Positions 26,164-34,655 of a DNA stretch of 64,000 bases are shown here, piece by piece. The translations under genes were made by a program, and so were the position numbers. Numbering within the stretch: position 1 is the first letter of the stretch; each line of letters starts with the position of its first letter. The DNA is from an uncultured Rickettsiales bacterium (GTDB lineage: Bacteria > Pseudomonadota > Alphaproteobacteria > Micavibrionales > GCA-2720935): NCBI GenBank assembly GCA_950054255.1, contig CATLOR010000001.1, positions 62,001 through 126,000 of the forward strand. The letters run 5' to 3'. The notes beneath the pieces were generated by a model that worked only from the letters and a program-made list of their open reading frames with translations, did not search any database and was not told the DNA's origin.

Positions 26164-26961
26164 TTAAGAAATACCTAAAGGCGTGTAAATACCATCATAT
26201 AAGAATAAAGAAACCGCTTTCATAGCATCAGAGTCTTTCTTAATATGTGCTTCATACTCCCGATACACCAGCTCTTCATATATTTCTTTAACGGGCACAT
26301 CATTTAGATCCATAACTTCTTGAGCCAAACCATCTAAATCTCTCGTGTAAATAAGCGACGCAGGAAGCTGGCTCACTGTACCTTGTTCCAAAAGCTGAAG
26401 AAAATAATAAAAGATACTCCAATCTGTCATTGTTTGTGGCTCATCATATTCATATGGAAGATTATCTTCCCCAGAAGATTTTCGGAGAAGTTGCTTATAT
26501 TTAAAATATTTTAGCTTCGCATAGTAATACTCTAGAGAACCTGGATTAGATTTTGTTTGCTTAAGCTCATCAATCATTGTGTTCACCTCCATATAAAGCT
26601 CATTATCAGCATTCTCAATCTGTTGAGCGAAATTGGTGATTATAGGCATGACAAGCCCTAATGCTTTTTTATCTCCTTTAGCACCTTGATTTAATAACTG
26701 AAGCATCGCAACAATGATCTTAGGTTTGTAAACAACCTCTCCATCTTCTGTAACAGCAACTTCCTTATAGGCCTCTTCTAAACACATCCTTTTGATATTT
26801 TCAAAAGGAGATTTGATATTCTGGCTGCCTTTCTTGCGTCCCTTTCTATTACCCTTATTACCACCAGGTTGTCCAAATTGAGTGTGTTTCGGAGGCTTGC
26901 CATAGCCAACCTCATAATCACCTTTTTTGCCATTACCATTATTATCTTTGTTATCAGTCAT
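26164..26961 (-). CDS. DUF5681 domain-containing protein
   Basis: A 265-residue protein. Its N-terminus has the DUF5681 signature VGYGKPPKHTQFGQPGGNKGNRKGRKKG (given here as seen at residues about 15-42, very basic), followed by a helical region. The family occurs in alphaproteobacterial phages and mobile elements and may bind nucleic acid; no enzymatic motif is visible. The ATG at 26961 follows GGAGGTG. It starts one base after the methylase stop and is certainly cotranscribed with it. Confidence 0.8.
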   Translation of the reverse strand: MTDNKDNNGNGKKGDYEVGYGKPPKHTQFGQPGGNKGNRKGRKKGSQNIKSPFENIKRMCLEEAYKEVAVTEDGEVVYKPKIIVAMLQLLNQGAKGDKKALGLVMPIITNFAQQIENADNELYMEVNTMIDELKQTKSNPGSLEYYYAKLKYFKYKQLLRKSSGEDNLPYEYDEPQTMTDWSIFYYFLQLLEQGTVSQLPASLIYTRDLDGLAQEVMDLNDVPVKEIYEELVYREYEAHIKKDSDAMKAVSLFLYDGIYTPLGIS

Positions 26962-26962
26962 A

Positions 26963-28258
26963 TCACACCTCCTTCTGTTCTGTTTGCTGTGCATCAAGAT
27001 CAACCTTATGAGCTGTTTTACCTGTCATCTTTTCCCACCGCGCGATTGTTACATCGCAATAGTGAGGTGAGATTTCAATTAAACGCGCATGACGCTTTGT
27101 CTTTTCGGCAGCCAGAAGCGTGGTGCCTGAACCACTAAAAACATCTAAGATAAGCCCCTTGGGTTTAGAGCAATCCAAGATCGCATCAGCAACCATTTCA
27201 ACAGGCTTAACCGTTGGATGGAGTTTAAGTTCTTCGCGACGTTCCTTGCTCGCACCATTAACGCCCGGATAAGACCAGACATTGGTCCGATATCGACCAT
27301 TCTTACCAAGTTCGACATTGTTAATATGAGGCTTATTGCCCTTCTTAAAGACAAAGACGAGCTCATGTTGACTACGGTACAAGCTACCCATACCTCCATT
27401 ATCTTTGGCCCATACACATAGGTTTTTAAGAGAGAGCTTAGAGGTATTTGCCGCGCTTAACAGCTCCTCCATATGGCGCCAATCCATGCATGAAAATAAA
27501 ATGGCTCCATCTTCACAATGCTCTGCCATTCGTGTATGAGAGACTGTTAGGAAATGAGTGAATTGCTCTTTACTCATTTCTCCAGAAGCCATTTCAAACT
27601 CATCATGTTTAATCTTGCCAGAGTTACCAACACACCCATCAATCTTAAGATTATAAGGCGCATCAACAAATACCATCTGAGCTTTTTCACTACCGAGTAA
27701 TGCTTCATAGCTATCAGCTTCTAACGCATCACCACAATATAAAAGATGGTCACCTAAAGCCCACAAATCGCCAGATTCAACTTTAGCTTCTACATCTTTA
27801 TCATCAGGTATTTCATCTTCTTCTGAAGAGCTATCATTAAGATTTAAAATGACATCAATCTCTCCGACTTCAAATCCCGTCAATGTTAGATCAAGTTCAG
27901 GAAGAAGTAATTCAAGCTCTTCTAACTCAAGCTTCAATGCTTCCTTATCCCATTCCGCATCTTCAGCAACACGTTCATAAGCAATACGAAGCAAATTAAC
28001 TTGCCCCTCACTCAAATGATCAACGCGCACAGTTGGAAGTGTATCAATTTCCATCTGACGCGCAGCCTCAACAAAGTGCCAACCGATAACGACATGATTG
28101 TCTTTATCAATCACAATAGGCTGAGCAATCCCACAGTCACGGATGAGATTTATCGTCTTTTCAATTTGTTTGGATTTTGGTTTACGAAGCTGACGTTTAT
28201 AATCTTTTACTTCACTTGTGCGCAGATATTCAATCTGCAATTCATTAATTGTAGTCAT
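26963..28258 (-). CDS. ParB-like domain fused to a beta-class DNA methyltransferase
   Basis: About 431 residues. Residues 1-110 resemble a ParB/Srx nuclease-like domain (IVIDKDNHVVIGWHFVEAAR). The rest is a DNA amino-methyltransferase with catalytic motif DAPYN near residue 175 (a variant of DPPY) before the SAM motif DVFSGSGTT near residue 385, the order of the beta class; HPTVKPVEM is also present. It probably methylates adenine or cytosine exocyclic amines in the element's or host DNA. No restriction enzyme is adjacent. The ATG at 28258 follows AAGGAGA; an in-frame extension to 28429 is structured leader. Confidence 0.88.
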   Translation of the reverse strand: MTTINELQIEYLRTSEVKDYKRQLRKPKSKQIEKTINLIRDCGIAQPIVIDKDNHVVIGWHFVEAARQMEIDTLPTVRVDHLSEGQVNLLRIAYERVAEDAEWDKEALKLELEELELLLPELDLTLTGFEVGEIDVILNLNDSSSEEDEIPDDKDVEAKVESGDLWALGDHLLYCGDALEADSYEALLGSEKAQMVFVDAPYNLKIDGCVGNSGKIKHDEFEMASGEMSKEQFTHFLTVSHTRMAEHCEDGAILFSCMDWRHMEELLSAANTSKLSLKNLCVWAKDNGGMGSLYRSQHELVFVFKKGNKPHINNVELGKNGRYRTNVWSYPGVNGASKERREELKLHPTVKPVEMVADAILDCSKPKGLILDVFSGSGTTLLAAEKTKRHARLIEISPHYCDVTIARWEKMTGKTAHKVDLDAQQTEQKEV

Positions 28259-28289
28259 CACATTCTCCTTAGTTTGACTATTAAAAACT

Positions 28290-28364
28290 GCGGAGAACCA
28301 GACATAAAAAAACATGGACTCCGCGATTAAATTCCAAACCAAAAACCATGTTTCAGTCTGAAAC
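28290..28364 (-). promoter_or_regulatory. Candidate attenuator leader of the methylase gene
   Basis: Three inverted repeats overlap on the minus strand: GTTTCA/TGAAAC (28350-28364), AAACATGG/CCATGTTT (28346-28353 with 28310-28317, followed by T) and GCGGAG/CTCCGC (28319-28324 with 28290-28295). The second and third stems interlock and cannot form together, and the first overlaps the second, as in attenuators or riboswitches. The remainder of the 28259-28579 gap shows no gene. Confidence 0.4.
28304..28353 (-). terminator. Terminator-like stem inside the methylase leader
   Basis: AAACATGG pairs with CCATGTTT over a 28-base loop, then a short T-run follows. The long loop makes it weak unless stabilised. 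Confidence 0.35.
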
Positions 28365-28579
28365 CCATCCGGACCATGCCTTGTTTTAAAGTCGCCAGTA
28401 CATAAAGAGGCTATTCGAGCAAGAACCATGTCCCACCCACCTCAACAAACAATACACATGTACCACTTGTTGCCCTTAAACTTGGGTACTTTATTTGTAT
28501 CAAATTTTTTTAAACAATGCAACCCCTCTACCAGTCGCATGTGTTGGTATAGCTAGATTTAGTTGTCTTTTCCGTTATT

Positions 28580-29386
28580 TTAGTTGCGATTTAAGCCATG
28601 CACACGAGAGCCTAATTTCTGCTTATACAAGGCTTCAACAGCAATAACTTCCTTATCACTCATATTGCTCGGCAATGTCTGTAAAACTGAGAACTTAAAG
28701 TTCTTGTGGTAGTTCGGATCACTCTTATGTAAGGCAACTAATTCTTTATTACCACCAGTACCGTTAGCAACGTAATTTGACCATCTCTGCCAGATACCTT
28801 CTTTACCATACGCGGAACCAATATATTGTTGTCCCGTCTTTTCATCCAAGATCATATAAATGCCATTAACAGCAGATAAATGTCTATGCCATTCATAATT
28901 TGCCTCGGGATTTTTAATAAGCTTTTTCATCTCATCAAATTCTAAAACAAAATCCAAAATACCTTTAAAATTTCCAATATAGCCTGATGGTAAAATCTCT
29001 AATACTTCTTTCTGCTGTTTATCATACCATTGATGCCATGCTCTTGCATTCACACCCCAATCAATAATCAAACGGTCAATTAAATCTTCACACCCATCAA
29101 CTTGTTGAAGATCGTAATGATACTTACCACCAATACTCTTGCAACCATTGACAAAAAAAACACCAAAAAAAACGGCTCTTCTTCTATCCAATCCAGAGAA
29201 GACAATAATATAATCACAATTACTAAAAACAGCGCTCTCTTGAGTTTTCTGATATTCAATAATACCTTTCCTATCCTTTAACATCTCTTTGTATTCAAGA
29301 CGATCATCTTTATGACGAATAACCTTAACACGCGCATTTTTAAGGAAAGATATTTGAGGGTTTAGAATTTCTTGTAATGTAATCAT
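28580..29386 (-). CDS. GIY-YIG nuclease family protein
   Basis: A 268-residue protein. The C-terminal 100 residues are a GIY-YIG domain: GIYMILDEKTGQQYIGSAYG near residue 175, with a conserved arginine in WQRWSNYV and a later EALYKQKLG containing the metal-binding glutamate. The N-terminal 165 residues form a domain I do not recognise (FSGLDRRRAVFFGVFFVNG). Such architecture occurs in restriction-like and mobile-element proteins. AAGGGAG precedes the ATG. It is transcribed through a structured leader and lies upstream of the methylase in the same direction. Confidence 0.8.
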   Translation of the reverse strand: MITLQEILNPQISFLKNARVKVIRHKDDRLEYKEMLKDRKGIIEYQKTQESAVFSNCDYIIVFSGLDRRRAVFFGVFFVNGCKSIGGKYHYDLQQVDGCEDLIDRLIIDWGVNARAWHQWYDKQQKEVLEILPSGYIGNFKGILDFVLEFDEMKKLIKNPEANYEWHRHLSAVNGIYMILDEKTGQQYIGSAYGKEGIWQRWSNYVANGTGGNKELVALHKSDPNYHKNFKFSVLQTLPSNMSDKEVIAVEALYKQKLGSRVHGLNRN

Positions 29387-29410
29387 AACAACTCCCTTCA
29401 GCTAGCTATT

Positions 29411-29442
29411 AAAAAGTCACCAAGAGCTTTCACTCTGGTGAC
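29411..29442 (-). terminator. Terminator/attenuator just upstream of the GIY-YIG gene
   Basis: On the minus strand GTCACC-AGAG pairs with CTCT-GGTGAC (one bulged base, 6-base loop) and TTTTT follows immediately. It ends 25 bases before the GIY-YIG start, so it can only act on the leader transcript. Confidence 0.75.
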
Positions 29443-29650
29443 CGGGAGTTTGTAAATTGTACTGAGACAACCGCGACGATCTTTAACCGTAAGGCTTGGA
29501 CATACACCGCCGCCTCCCGGTCTCATAAGAGATCGAAAGGCGACATCTGTAACGGCGATATCAACCGCCCAGTACGAGGTTACAAAGCCCCGATAAGCAC
29601 ACATGTGCTTACAAAACAAACATTAGCTTGCTATGCAATTGAATAGCAAG
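29411..29650 (-). ncRNA. Candidate structured leader RNA upstream of the GIY-YIG gene
   Basis: This segment is visibly richer in G+C than its surroundings and rich in inverted repeats: CTTGCTAT/ATAGCAAG (29627-29650), AAGCAC/GTGCTT (29595-29610), a perfect 9-bp pair GACCGGGAG with CTCCCGGTC (29440-29448 with 29514-29522) enclosing 65 bases, and the terminal hairpin. A 73-codon frame also crosses it on the same strand but has no ribosome binding site I can see. A small RNA or cis-regulatory leader is the better reading; class unknown. Confidence 0.4.
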
Positions 29651-29662
29651 TGAATTATCAAG

Positions 29663-29730
29663 AAAAACATTGTATATTCAAAAAAACATTAGGATTATAT
29701 GACATCAGGAATAGAAATAGAAAAAACATT
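29663..29730. repeat. Three AAAAACATT direct repeats before the GHKL gene
   Basis: Identical 9-base copies at 29663-29671, 29682-29690 and 29722-29730, spaced 19 and 40 bases, about two and four helical turns. They lie just upstream of the start at 29744 and may bind a regulator. Confidence 0.35.
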
Positions 29731-29743
29731 AAAGGGTTAGACT

Positions 29744-31774
29744 ATGAGTATGAAAACAAATCTGACTGGCAGATTAAGGAATACATCACTTCCTGCAAAT
29801 CATGGATTAATGCCTTTATTTGAAGCTATTGTTAATTCTATACACTCCATTGAAGAGCTATCTGAAAATATGTCTGATGGGCGCATTGATATAGAGATAA
29901 TGAGATCGTCTCAAGGGAGCCTGAATCTTAAAAAAGGTGAGCAGCAAATAGAGAAAATTGTTGGTTTTAAAATAACCGACACGGGGATTGGTTTTAATGA
30001 TCAAAACATGAAATCCTTCGAAACCTTAGATACAGATCACAAAGTTGATAAGGGCTGCCGGGGTGTCGGTCGATTGCTTTGGTTAAAGGCATTTAAAAGG
30101 GTTAATGTACGGAGTATTTATGAAGACAATGGAGCTTTCTCATTAAGAACATTTAGTTTTAATACTGGTCTTGGTGTCAACAATTCTTCAGACAGTAGCA
30201 CAGAGAGCCTAGAAAGAAAAACAATTGTAGAATTGGATGGTTTTGGTGAAATATATCGTTCTGCCGCACCAAAAACATTGAACTCTATTGCCAAAAGTCT
30301 TTTAGAACATTGTCTATGGTATTTTGTAAGAGATGGTGGAGCACCTGCTATTTCTATTAAGGATGGTCAAGAGAACGTTCTGCTTGATGATTTGTATGAT
30401 AAATATATGCACGCCTCTGCACAAACCGAAGAAATAGAGGTTTGTGATAAAAATTTTTCAATCACTCATATAAAGTTTAGAGCATCATCAGCTAAACAAC
30501 ATTCCCTATCTTTTTGTGCAGCAAATCGTCTTGTGAAAGAAGAAACCCTAAACAATAAAATATCAGGTCTATACGGCAATATATCAGATCAAAATGGTGA
30601 TTTTGTATATTCCTGCTATGTAAGCTCACCATATTTAGATGAGAAAGTGCGATCTGAAAGAACTGGCTTTAATATTGAAGAAAATGCAGAAGGCTTGTTT
30701 GAAGGCAAAGAAATCAGTTTAAAAGAAATACGAGAGGCAATCTACCCTAAAATAAAATATCACCTCCAGGAATCTTTAAAGGCAAATATTGACGCAGGTA
30801 AAGAGCGAGTAGAAAAATTTATTGCGGAGCAGGCTCCAAGGTATAGGCCTATTATTTCTCGCATTTCAGAAGATGACCTTATTGTTGATCCAAATACATC
30901 TGACAAAGACATAGATCTTCATCTCCATAAACAACTTTCCGCCTTGGAAAGAAGCATATTAGAAAAAGGGCATGGTATTTTAGTTCCCTCCCAAGGCGAA
31001 AATTTAGACGATTACTATGCTCGAGTAAGGTCATATTTAGAAGATGTCTCTGATATGAAAAAATCAGATTTAGCAGATTATTTGTGCCATAGAAAAGTGG
31101 TAATAGATCTAATGGAAAAAGCCCTGGAGAGAGACAGCAATGGCAAATATGTTACAGAAGACATTATTCATCAATTGATAATGCCTATGGGTAGTGATTC
31201 AAACGCATCCTCTCCTGCGGATTGTAATTTATGGCTATTGGATGAAAAGTTAGCATTTCATGATTACTTAGCATCAGATAAAACATTAAGCTCTATGCCA
31301 ATTACAGGTTCGTCAGAAACAAAAAAGCCGGATATTTGTGCACTAAATATCTATGATAATCCAATGCTTATGTCTGAAGGAAATTCTTTACCTTTGGCCT
31401 CAGTTGTTGTGGTGGAAATAAAGCGTCCAATGCGAAATGACGCAAAGGCTGGTGAAGATAAAAACCCAATAGAACAGGCTCTTGGTTATTTAAAAAGAAT
31501 AAGAGACGGCCAAGCACAAACACCAGCTGGCCGACCTATTCCTAATTCGTCTGACATACCAGGTTACTGCTATATTGTATGCGACTTAACAGAAAGCGTT
31601 CAAAGGCAATGTGATTTATTCAACCTATCAATAAGCAGCGATAAAATGGGTTATTTTGGATACAACTCAAATTACAAAGCATACATTGAGGTGATTTCAT
31701 TTAATAAACTTGTAGATTCAGCCAAAAAGAGAAATAGAGTGTTTTTTGATAAGCTTGGCTTGCCAACAACATAA
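29744..31774 (+). CDS. GHKL ATPase fused to a PD-(D/E)XK-like nuclease domain
   Basis: A 676-residue protein. The N-terminal GHKL ATPase has an N box (FEAIVNSIHSIEE, residues about 26-38), G1 box DTGIGF near 84 and G2-like GCRGVGRLLWLKA near 106, as in Hsp90, MutL and MORC proteins. Near residue 525-560, KKPDICALN followed by VVVVEIKRP gives the D...ExK pattern of PD-(D/E)XK nucleases, then NPIEQALGYLKRIRDG. An ATP-gated DNA-cutting role is inferred. It is followed 131 bases later by a HEPN/Toprim gene. The gene is in accessory DNA near the recombinase; phage defence is likely but unproven. Confidence 0.75.
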   Translation: MSMKTNLTGRLRNTSLPANHGLMPLFEAIVNSIHSIEELSENMSDGRIDIEIMRSSQGSLNLKKGEQQIEKIVGFKITDTGIGFNDQNMKSFETLDTDHKVDKGCRGVGRLLWLKAFKRVNVRSIYEDNGAFSLRTFSFNTGLGVNNSSDSSTESLERKTIVELDGFGEIYRSAAPKTLNSIAKSLLEHCLWYFVRDGGAPAISIKDGQENVLLDDLYDKYMHASAQTEEIEVCDKNFSITHIKFRASSAKQHSLSFCAANRLVKEETLNNKISGLYGNISDQNGDFVYSCYVSSPYLDEKVRSERTGFNIEENAEGLFEGKEISLKEIREAIYPKIKYHLQESLKANIDAGKERVEKFIAEQAPRYRPIISRISEDDLIVDPNTSDKDIDLHLHKQLSALERSILEKGHGILVPSQGENLDDYYARVRSYLEDVSDMKKSDLADYLCHRKVVIDLMEKALERDSNGKYVTEDIIHQLIMPMGSDSNASSPADCNLWLLDEKLAFHDYLASDKTLSSMPITGSSETKKPDICALNIYDNPMLMSEGNSLPLASVVVVEIKRPMRNDAKAGEDKNPIEQALGYLKRIRDGQAQTPAGRPIPNSSDIPGYCYIVCDLTESVQRQCDLFNLSISSDKMGYFGYNSNYKAYIEVISFNKLVDSAKKRNRVFFDKLGLPTT

Positions 31775-31905
31775 TAAAAAATACTATGCTAAAAAAATCA
31801 TCTCGAACAAGTTTGCTTATAATTTTTTAATATTTTTGAAATGTTTTAGGCTAAAGTTCATTTTAAAAATATTGAATGAAATGACAATAGCAGAGGAATT
31901 GAATA

Positions 31906-33102
31906 TTGGGGTCTTGGACAACATTAACTTTTAATCAATATGAATTAATGTCGAGTAGTAATCACCTTTTCACATATGATGGAATGGGTTTGTTTCTTCC
32001 AGAAGATAAAAAAACAATACCTTATAAAAATACAAACAATCATAAAGAAAATCATCCTGCATATGTCCGAAAATTATCGAGCATGGTCGAGCGATTGGAG
32101 TTGATGGGGTATACATTAAACCGAGCAGAAAAAGAGATAAAAGCATGTATTCACCCGGATATAACTTTGAAAGAATTTTTTAAAATTCTTTCACATATAG
32201 ATTTAAATTCTAAAAAAACCTCTGATCTCGAGGATCTTTTTAAACCTACAAAAGATACCATAAGGTTTGAAAACATAGGTTTAAGTGGATATATATTAGC
32301 CTCTCCTAAAGCAGTTTCGCTTTTAAATAAGTATCGATACGAAGATGATTATTTGGAAAATTGGCCTTATTTAGACCCTTTGTTAGAATTAAGGTGCTTA
32401 GCTGAAGTTGGTGAATATTCTAACGATAATGTAATTTGGGAATATTACGACTTAGTAGTAGGCGGTTGGATTAATGAATCAGATATCAATGTCACAGGAG
32501 TATCGCCTAGCTATCTTATCCTTACAGAAGGTAAAACAGACACAGAGATTATTCAGAAATCCTTAAATACATTTCATCCCAACATTAGGGATTTTTTCTT
32601 CTTTGCGGACACAGAAAACCATCCTTTCGGCGGAACAAACGATATAGCTAAATTTGTAAAAGGTCTTATTGATATTAAGTATGGGGAAAACCTTATTGTA
32701 ATATTAGACAATGATTTGGAGGGGAATAAAGCATTTGATAAAATTAAATCTTATACACTTCCCAAAAACTTTAGTGTTCATGTTTTGCCCGAACTTGAAG
32801 AATTTAACGATATAGAAACAGTAGGGACAAACGGCTTAACAAAAATGAATATTAATGGGCAAGCTGTTTCTATCGAATGTTTTCTTGATTTAAATTTAGA
32901 TAATGAAAAACCCATAATTCGTTGGACGCATTGGGATGAAAAAATCGGTAAATACCAAGGAAGTTTTGAACAAAAAATTAAAAATAAACTCAAATCAAAA
33001 TTTGACGGTGCCTACAATAATAACTTTGCATTTTATGAAACTCAAAAGCTAAAAAAATTAACAAATTTTATCGTACAAAAGGCTAAAGACATAAATGATT
33101 AA
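31906..33102 (+). CDS. HEPN/Toprim-associated domain protein
   Basis: A 398-residue protein. It starts MGSWTTLTFNQYELMSS, the distinctive N-terminus of the HEPN/Toprim-associated family, which supports the TTG start at 31906 with AGAGGA 8 bases upstream. A Toprim-like fold occupies residues about 200-320: LILTEGKTDTEII contains the conserved glutamate and VILDNDLEGN the D-x-D motif. Toprim domains occur in nucleases and topoisomerases, including OLD/Gabija-type defence proteins. Paired with the GHKL-nuclease gene in the same direction, it looks like the second component of a two-gene system. Confidence 0.72.
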   Translation: MGSWTTLTFNQYELMSSSNHLFTYDGMGLFLPEDKKTIPYKNTNNHKENHPAYVRKLSSMVERLELMGYTLNRAEKEIKACIHPDITLKEFFKILSHIDLNSKKTSDLEDLFKPTKDTIRFENIGLSGYILASPKAVSLLNKYRYEDDYLENWPYLDPLLELRCLAEVGEYSNDNVIWEYYDLVVGGWINESDINVTGVSPSYLILTEGKTDTEIIQKSLNTFHPNIRDFFFFADTENHPFGGTNDIAKFVKGLIDIKYGENLIVILDNDLEGNKAFDKIKSYTLPKNFSVHVLPELEEFNDIETVGTNGLTKMNINGQAVSIECFLDLNLDNEKPIIRWTHWDEKIGKYQGSFEQKIKNKLKSKFDGAYNNNFAFYETQKLKKLTNFIVQKAKDIND

Positions 33103-33313
33103 TCTTCTTGTGATTTAGGATTTAATTTAAAAGTTACCTTCAAACAAGTGTTATTAATTAATATATTTAATTTTCCGTAATGGATATTATCAAAAAAAAA
33201 GTCTTTCTGCTCTAACTTGTAAGCAATCCACTTTACGAATATTATTTGATACATATTTGCTATTTATGCTGCCCCTTATATTGATAAGACAACAAAGATT
33301 AACTCATACGCAA

Positions 33314-34039
33314 TTAAGCAACAAGATATGGTTGCGCATTAGATTTTCTCTTAACAAAATCAATTTCATAGCACATTGATTTATCTATAATATTTCTTAA
33401 TCTATCGCTCACATCTTCTTTTAGGGCATCGAAGAACTTTGAGAACCACGTTCCTGCATAGACATCGATAGCATACTCTTCTGTCATAATTGGAAAGATT
33501 GCAGCTTCTTCTAACAAATAATTTAAAGACTGCTCAAAATATCTTTGCTTTCTTTCTTCTGGATATGTGACAGGATCGCTTTCGTGCTTTTGCGCCCACA
33601 TGTGATATATGCGAATGTTAAGAGCACGACGAAAATGTCTGTTCTCTCTATATTTTTGATGAATCTCTAATAGGTTTCTTTTAAAATCAGGGTGTACTAA
33701 CCAATCATCCCAGCGTGTAATTCTTCCAGCATTTCCTAATAGCTCTAGCGCTTTTTTGTTATCTTCTATCCATTGATCGCCGATTGCTCTTGCTTTGTTA
33801 TATGCTTCTTCCATACCAATATCTTCAAGATACATAAGATTATGACGTTGTAAGCTATCTGAGACGATAACGGTTGTTTGATCGAAGCGACGTGCAGACC
33901 ACTCACACAGAGTTAAGAATTTTTCACCCGTGTGTTTTTCTATACCCATACTAATTTGTAAGCGCGCAGCTTTGCGTTCTTCTCTGGGTCCATATTTGCG
34001 AGTTGTATTTACTCGGTAATTAGAAACGTTCTTTTGCAA
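33314..34039 (-). CDS. tRNA-dependent cyclodipeptide synthase-like protein
   Basis: About 241 residues, the usual CDPS size. CDPS-like blocks appear in order: RLQISMGIEKHTGEKFLTLCEW, VIVSDSLQRHNLM, then NYLLEEAAIFPIMTEE and IDVYAGTW. The tyrosine followed by Ala-Gly parallels the XYP subfamily, where a proline follows. CDPSs use two aminoacyl-tRNAs to make a cyclic dipeptide. The TTG at 34039 with GGAG upstream gives a 20-bp overlap with the regulator gene; an ATG at 34105 would overlap by 86 bp. No cyclodipeptide oxidase or P450 gene is seen nearby. The assignment is by motif pattern only. Confidence 0.6.
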   Translation of the reverse strand: MQKNVSNYRVNTTRKYGPREERKAARLQISMGIEKHTGEKFLTLCEWSARRFDQTTVIVSDSLQRHNLMYLEDIGMEEAYNKARAIGDQWIEDNKKALELLGNAGRITRWDDWLVHPDFKRNLLEIHQKYRENRHFRRALNIRIYHMWAQKHESDPVTYPEERKQRYFEQSLNYLLEEAAIFPIMTEEYAIDVYAGTWFSKFFDALKEDVSDRLRNIIDKSMCYEIDFVKRKSNAQPYLVA

Positions 34040-34655
34040 TTGTTTTCTCCGGTTGTTGTCCCATTGTCCACATATATTCAAATATATTTTTAAATGCAGC
34101 GGCATTTATTTCATCGTTAAATACCACTGCCTTGGTATTATCAGATGTACATTCTGCAACCTTATCTCCATATATAAGGATCACGTTGTTGCTAAAGAAT
34201 TTTGAAGGCACATATTTGTATTCAGGAAAGGCTCCTAATATATATTCATTACCGTCTTCGATGAGCTGTCTCATTTTTACATGACCTAAATTACGGATCT
34301 TACGATAACGTGCGTTAACCTCTGGGGGAGAGAGGGCATCATCAGCAAACATCACTAGAAATTCACCGCCTTGGTCCATAAGTGTTTCATATACATCATC
34401 TAATAAGTCTAGATACCAATTATCACCTTTAAATTCATATATTGTATTATCAATGAGCTTAACGCCATTAGCACCCATGCCTACGCCAGCTCTTTCAAAA
34501 GCAGTTTCGATTTTTTGCACTGTTTTTGTACTTGGGTTTGTTTTACCCGTCTCTAGATAGCGAATGCTTGTTACATCCATCCCGCAGTTGTCAGCCAACT
34601 CTTGTTGTGACCAATTTAATAATGCTCTTGCTGCTCTGACTAGCTCTGGTTTCAT
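34020..34655 (-). CDS. HTH regulator with a C-terminal sensor-like domain
   Basis: A 211-residue protein with an N-terminal XRE-type HTH (ALLNWSQQELADNCGMDVTSIRYLETGKTNPS, residues about 11-42). The C-terminal domain (residues 80-211, VPSKFFSNNVILIYGDKVAEC and a TKAVVFNDEINAAAFKNIFEYMW end) resembles the effector part of PLD-like or LysR-independent sensors but is not a family I can name. It overlaps and precedes the cyclodipeptide-synthase-like gene and faces the divergent cupin operon, so it probably controls one or both. Confidence 0.75.
   Translation of the reverse strand: MKPELVRAARALLNWSQQELADNCGMDVTSIRYLETGKTNPSTKTVQKIETAFERAGVGMGANGVKLIDNTIYEFKGDNWYLDLLDDVYETLMDQGGEFLVMFADDALSPPEVNARYRKIRNLGHVKMRQLIEDGNEYILGAFPEYKYVPSKFFSNNVILIYGDKVAECTSDNTKAVVFNDEINAAAFKNIFEYMWTMGQQPEKTIAKERF

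Noticed and set aside
26869..27138. Plus-strand frame of 89 codons opposite the DUF5681 and methylase genes
   Set aside because: It is antisense to two well-supported genes with good ribosome binding sites.
28259..28429. N-terminal extension of the methylase to 28429
   Set aside because: AAGGAGA precedes the ATG at 28258, the extension lacks ParB-like sequence and overlaps the interlocking stems of the leader.
29398..29619. A 73-codon minus-strand frame upstream of the GIY-YIG gene
   Set aside because: No ribosome binding site is seen, and its 3' end consists of the terminator hairpin. The inverted repeats explain the conservation-like look better, so it is listed as structured RNA.
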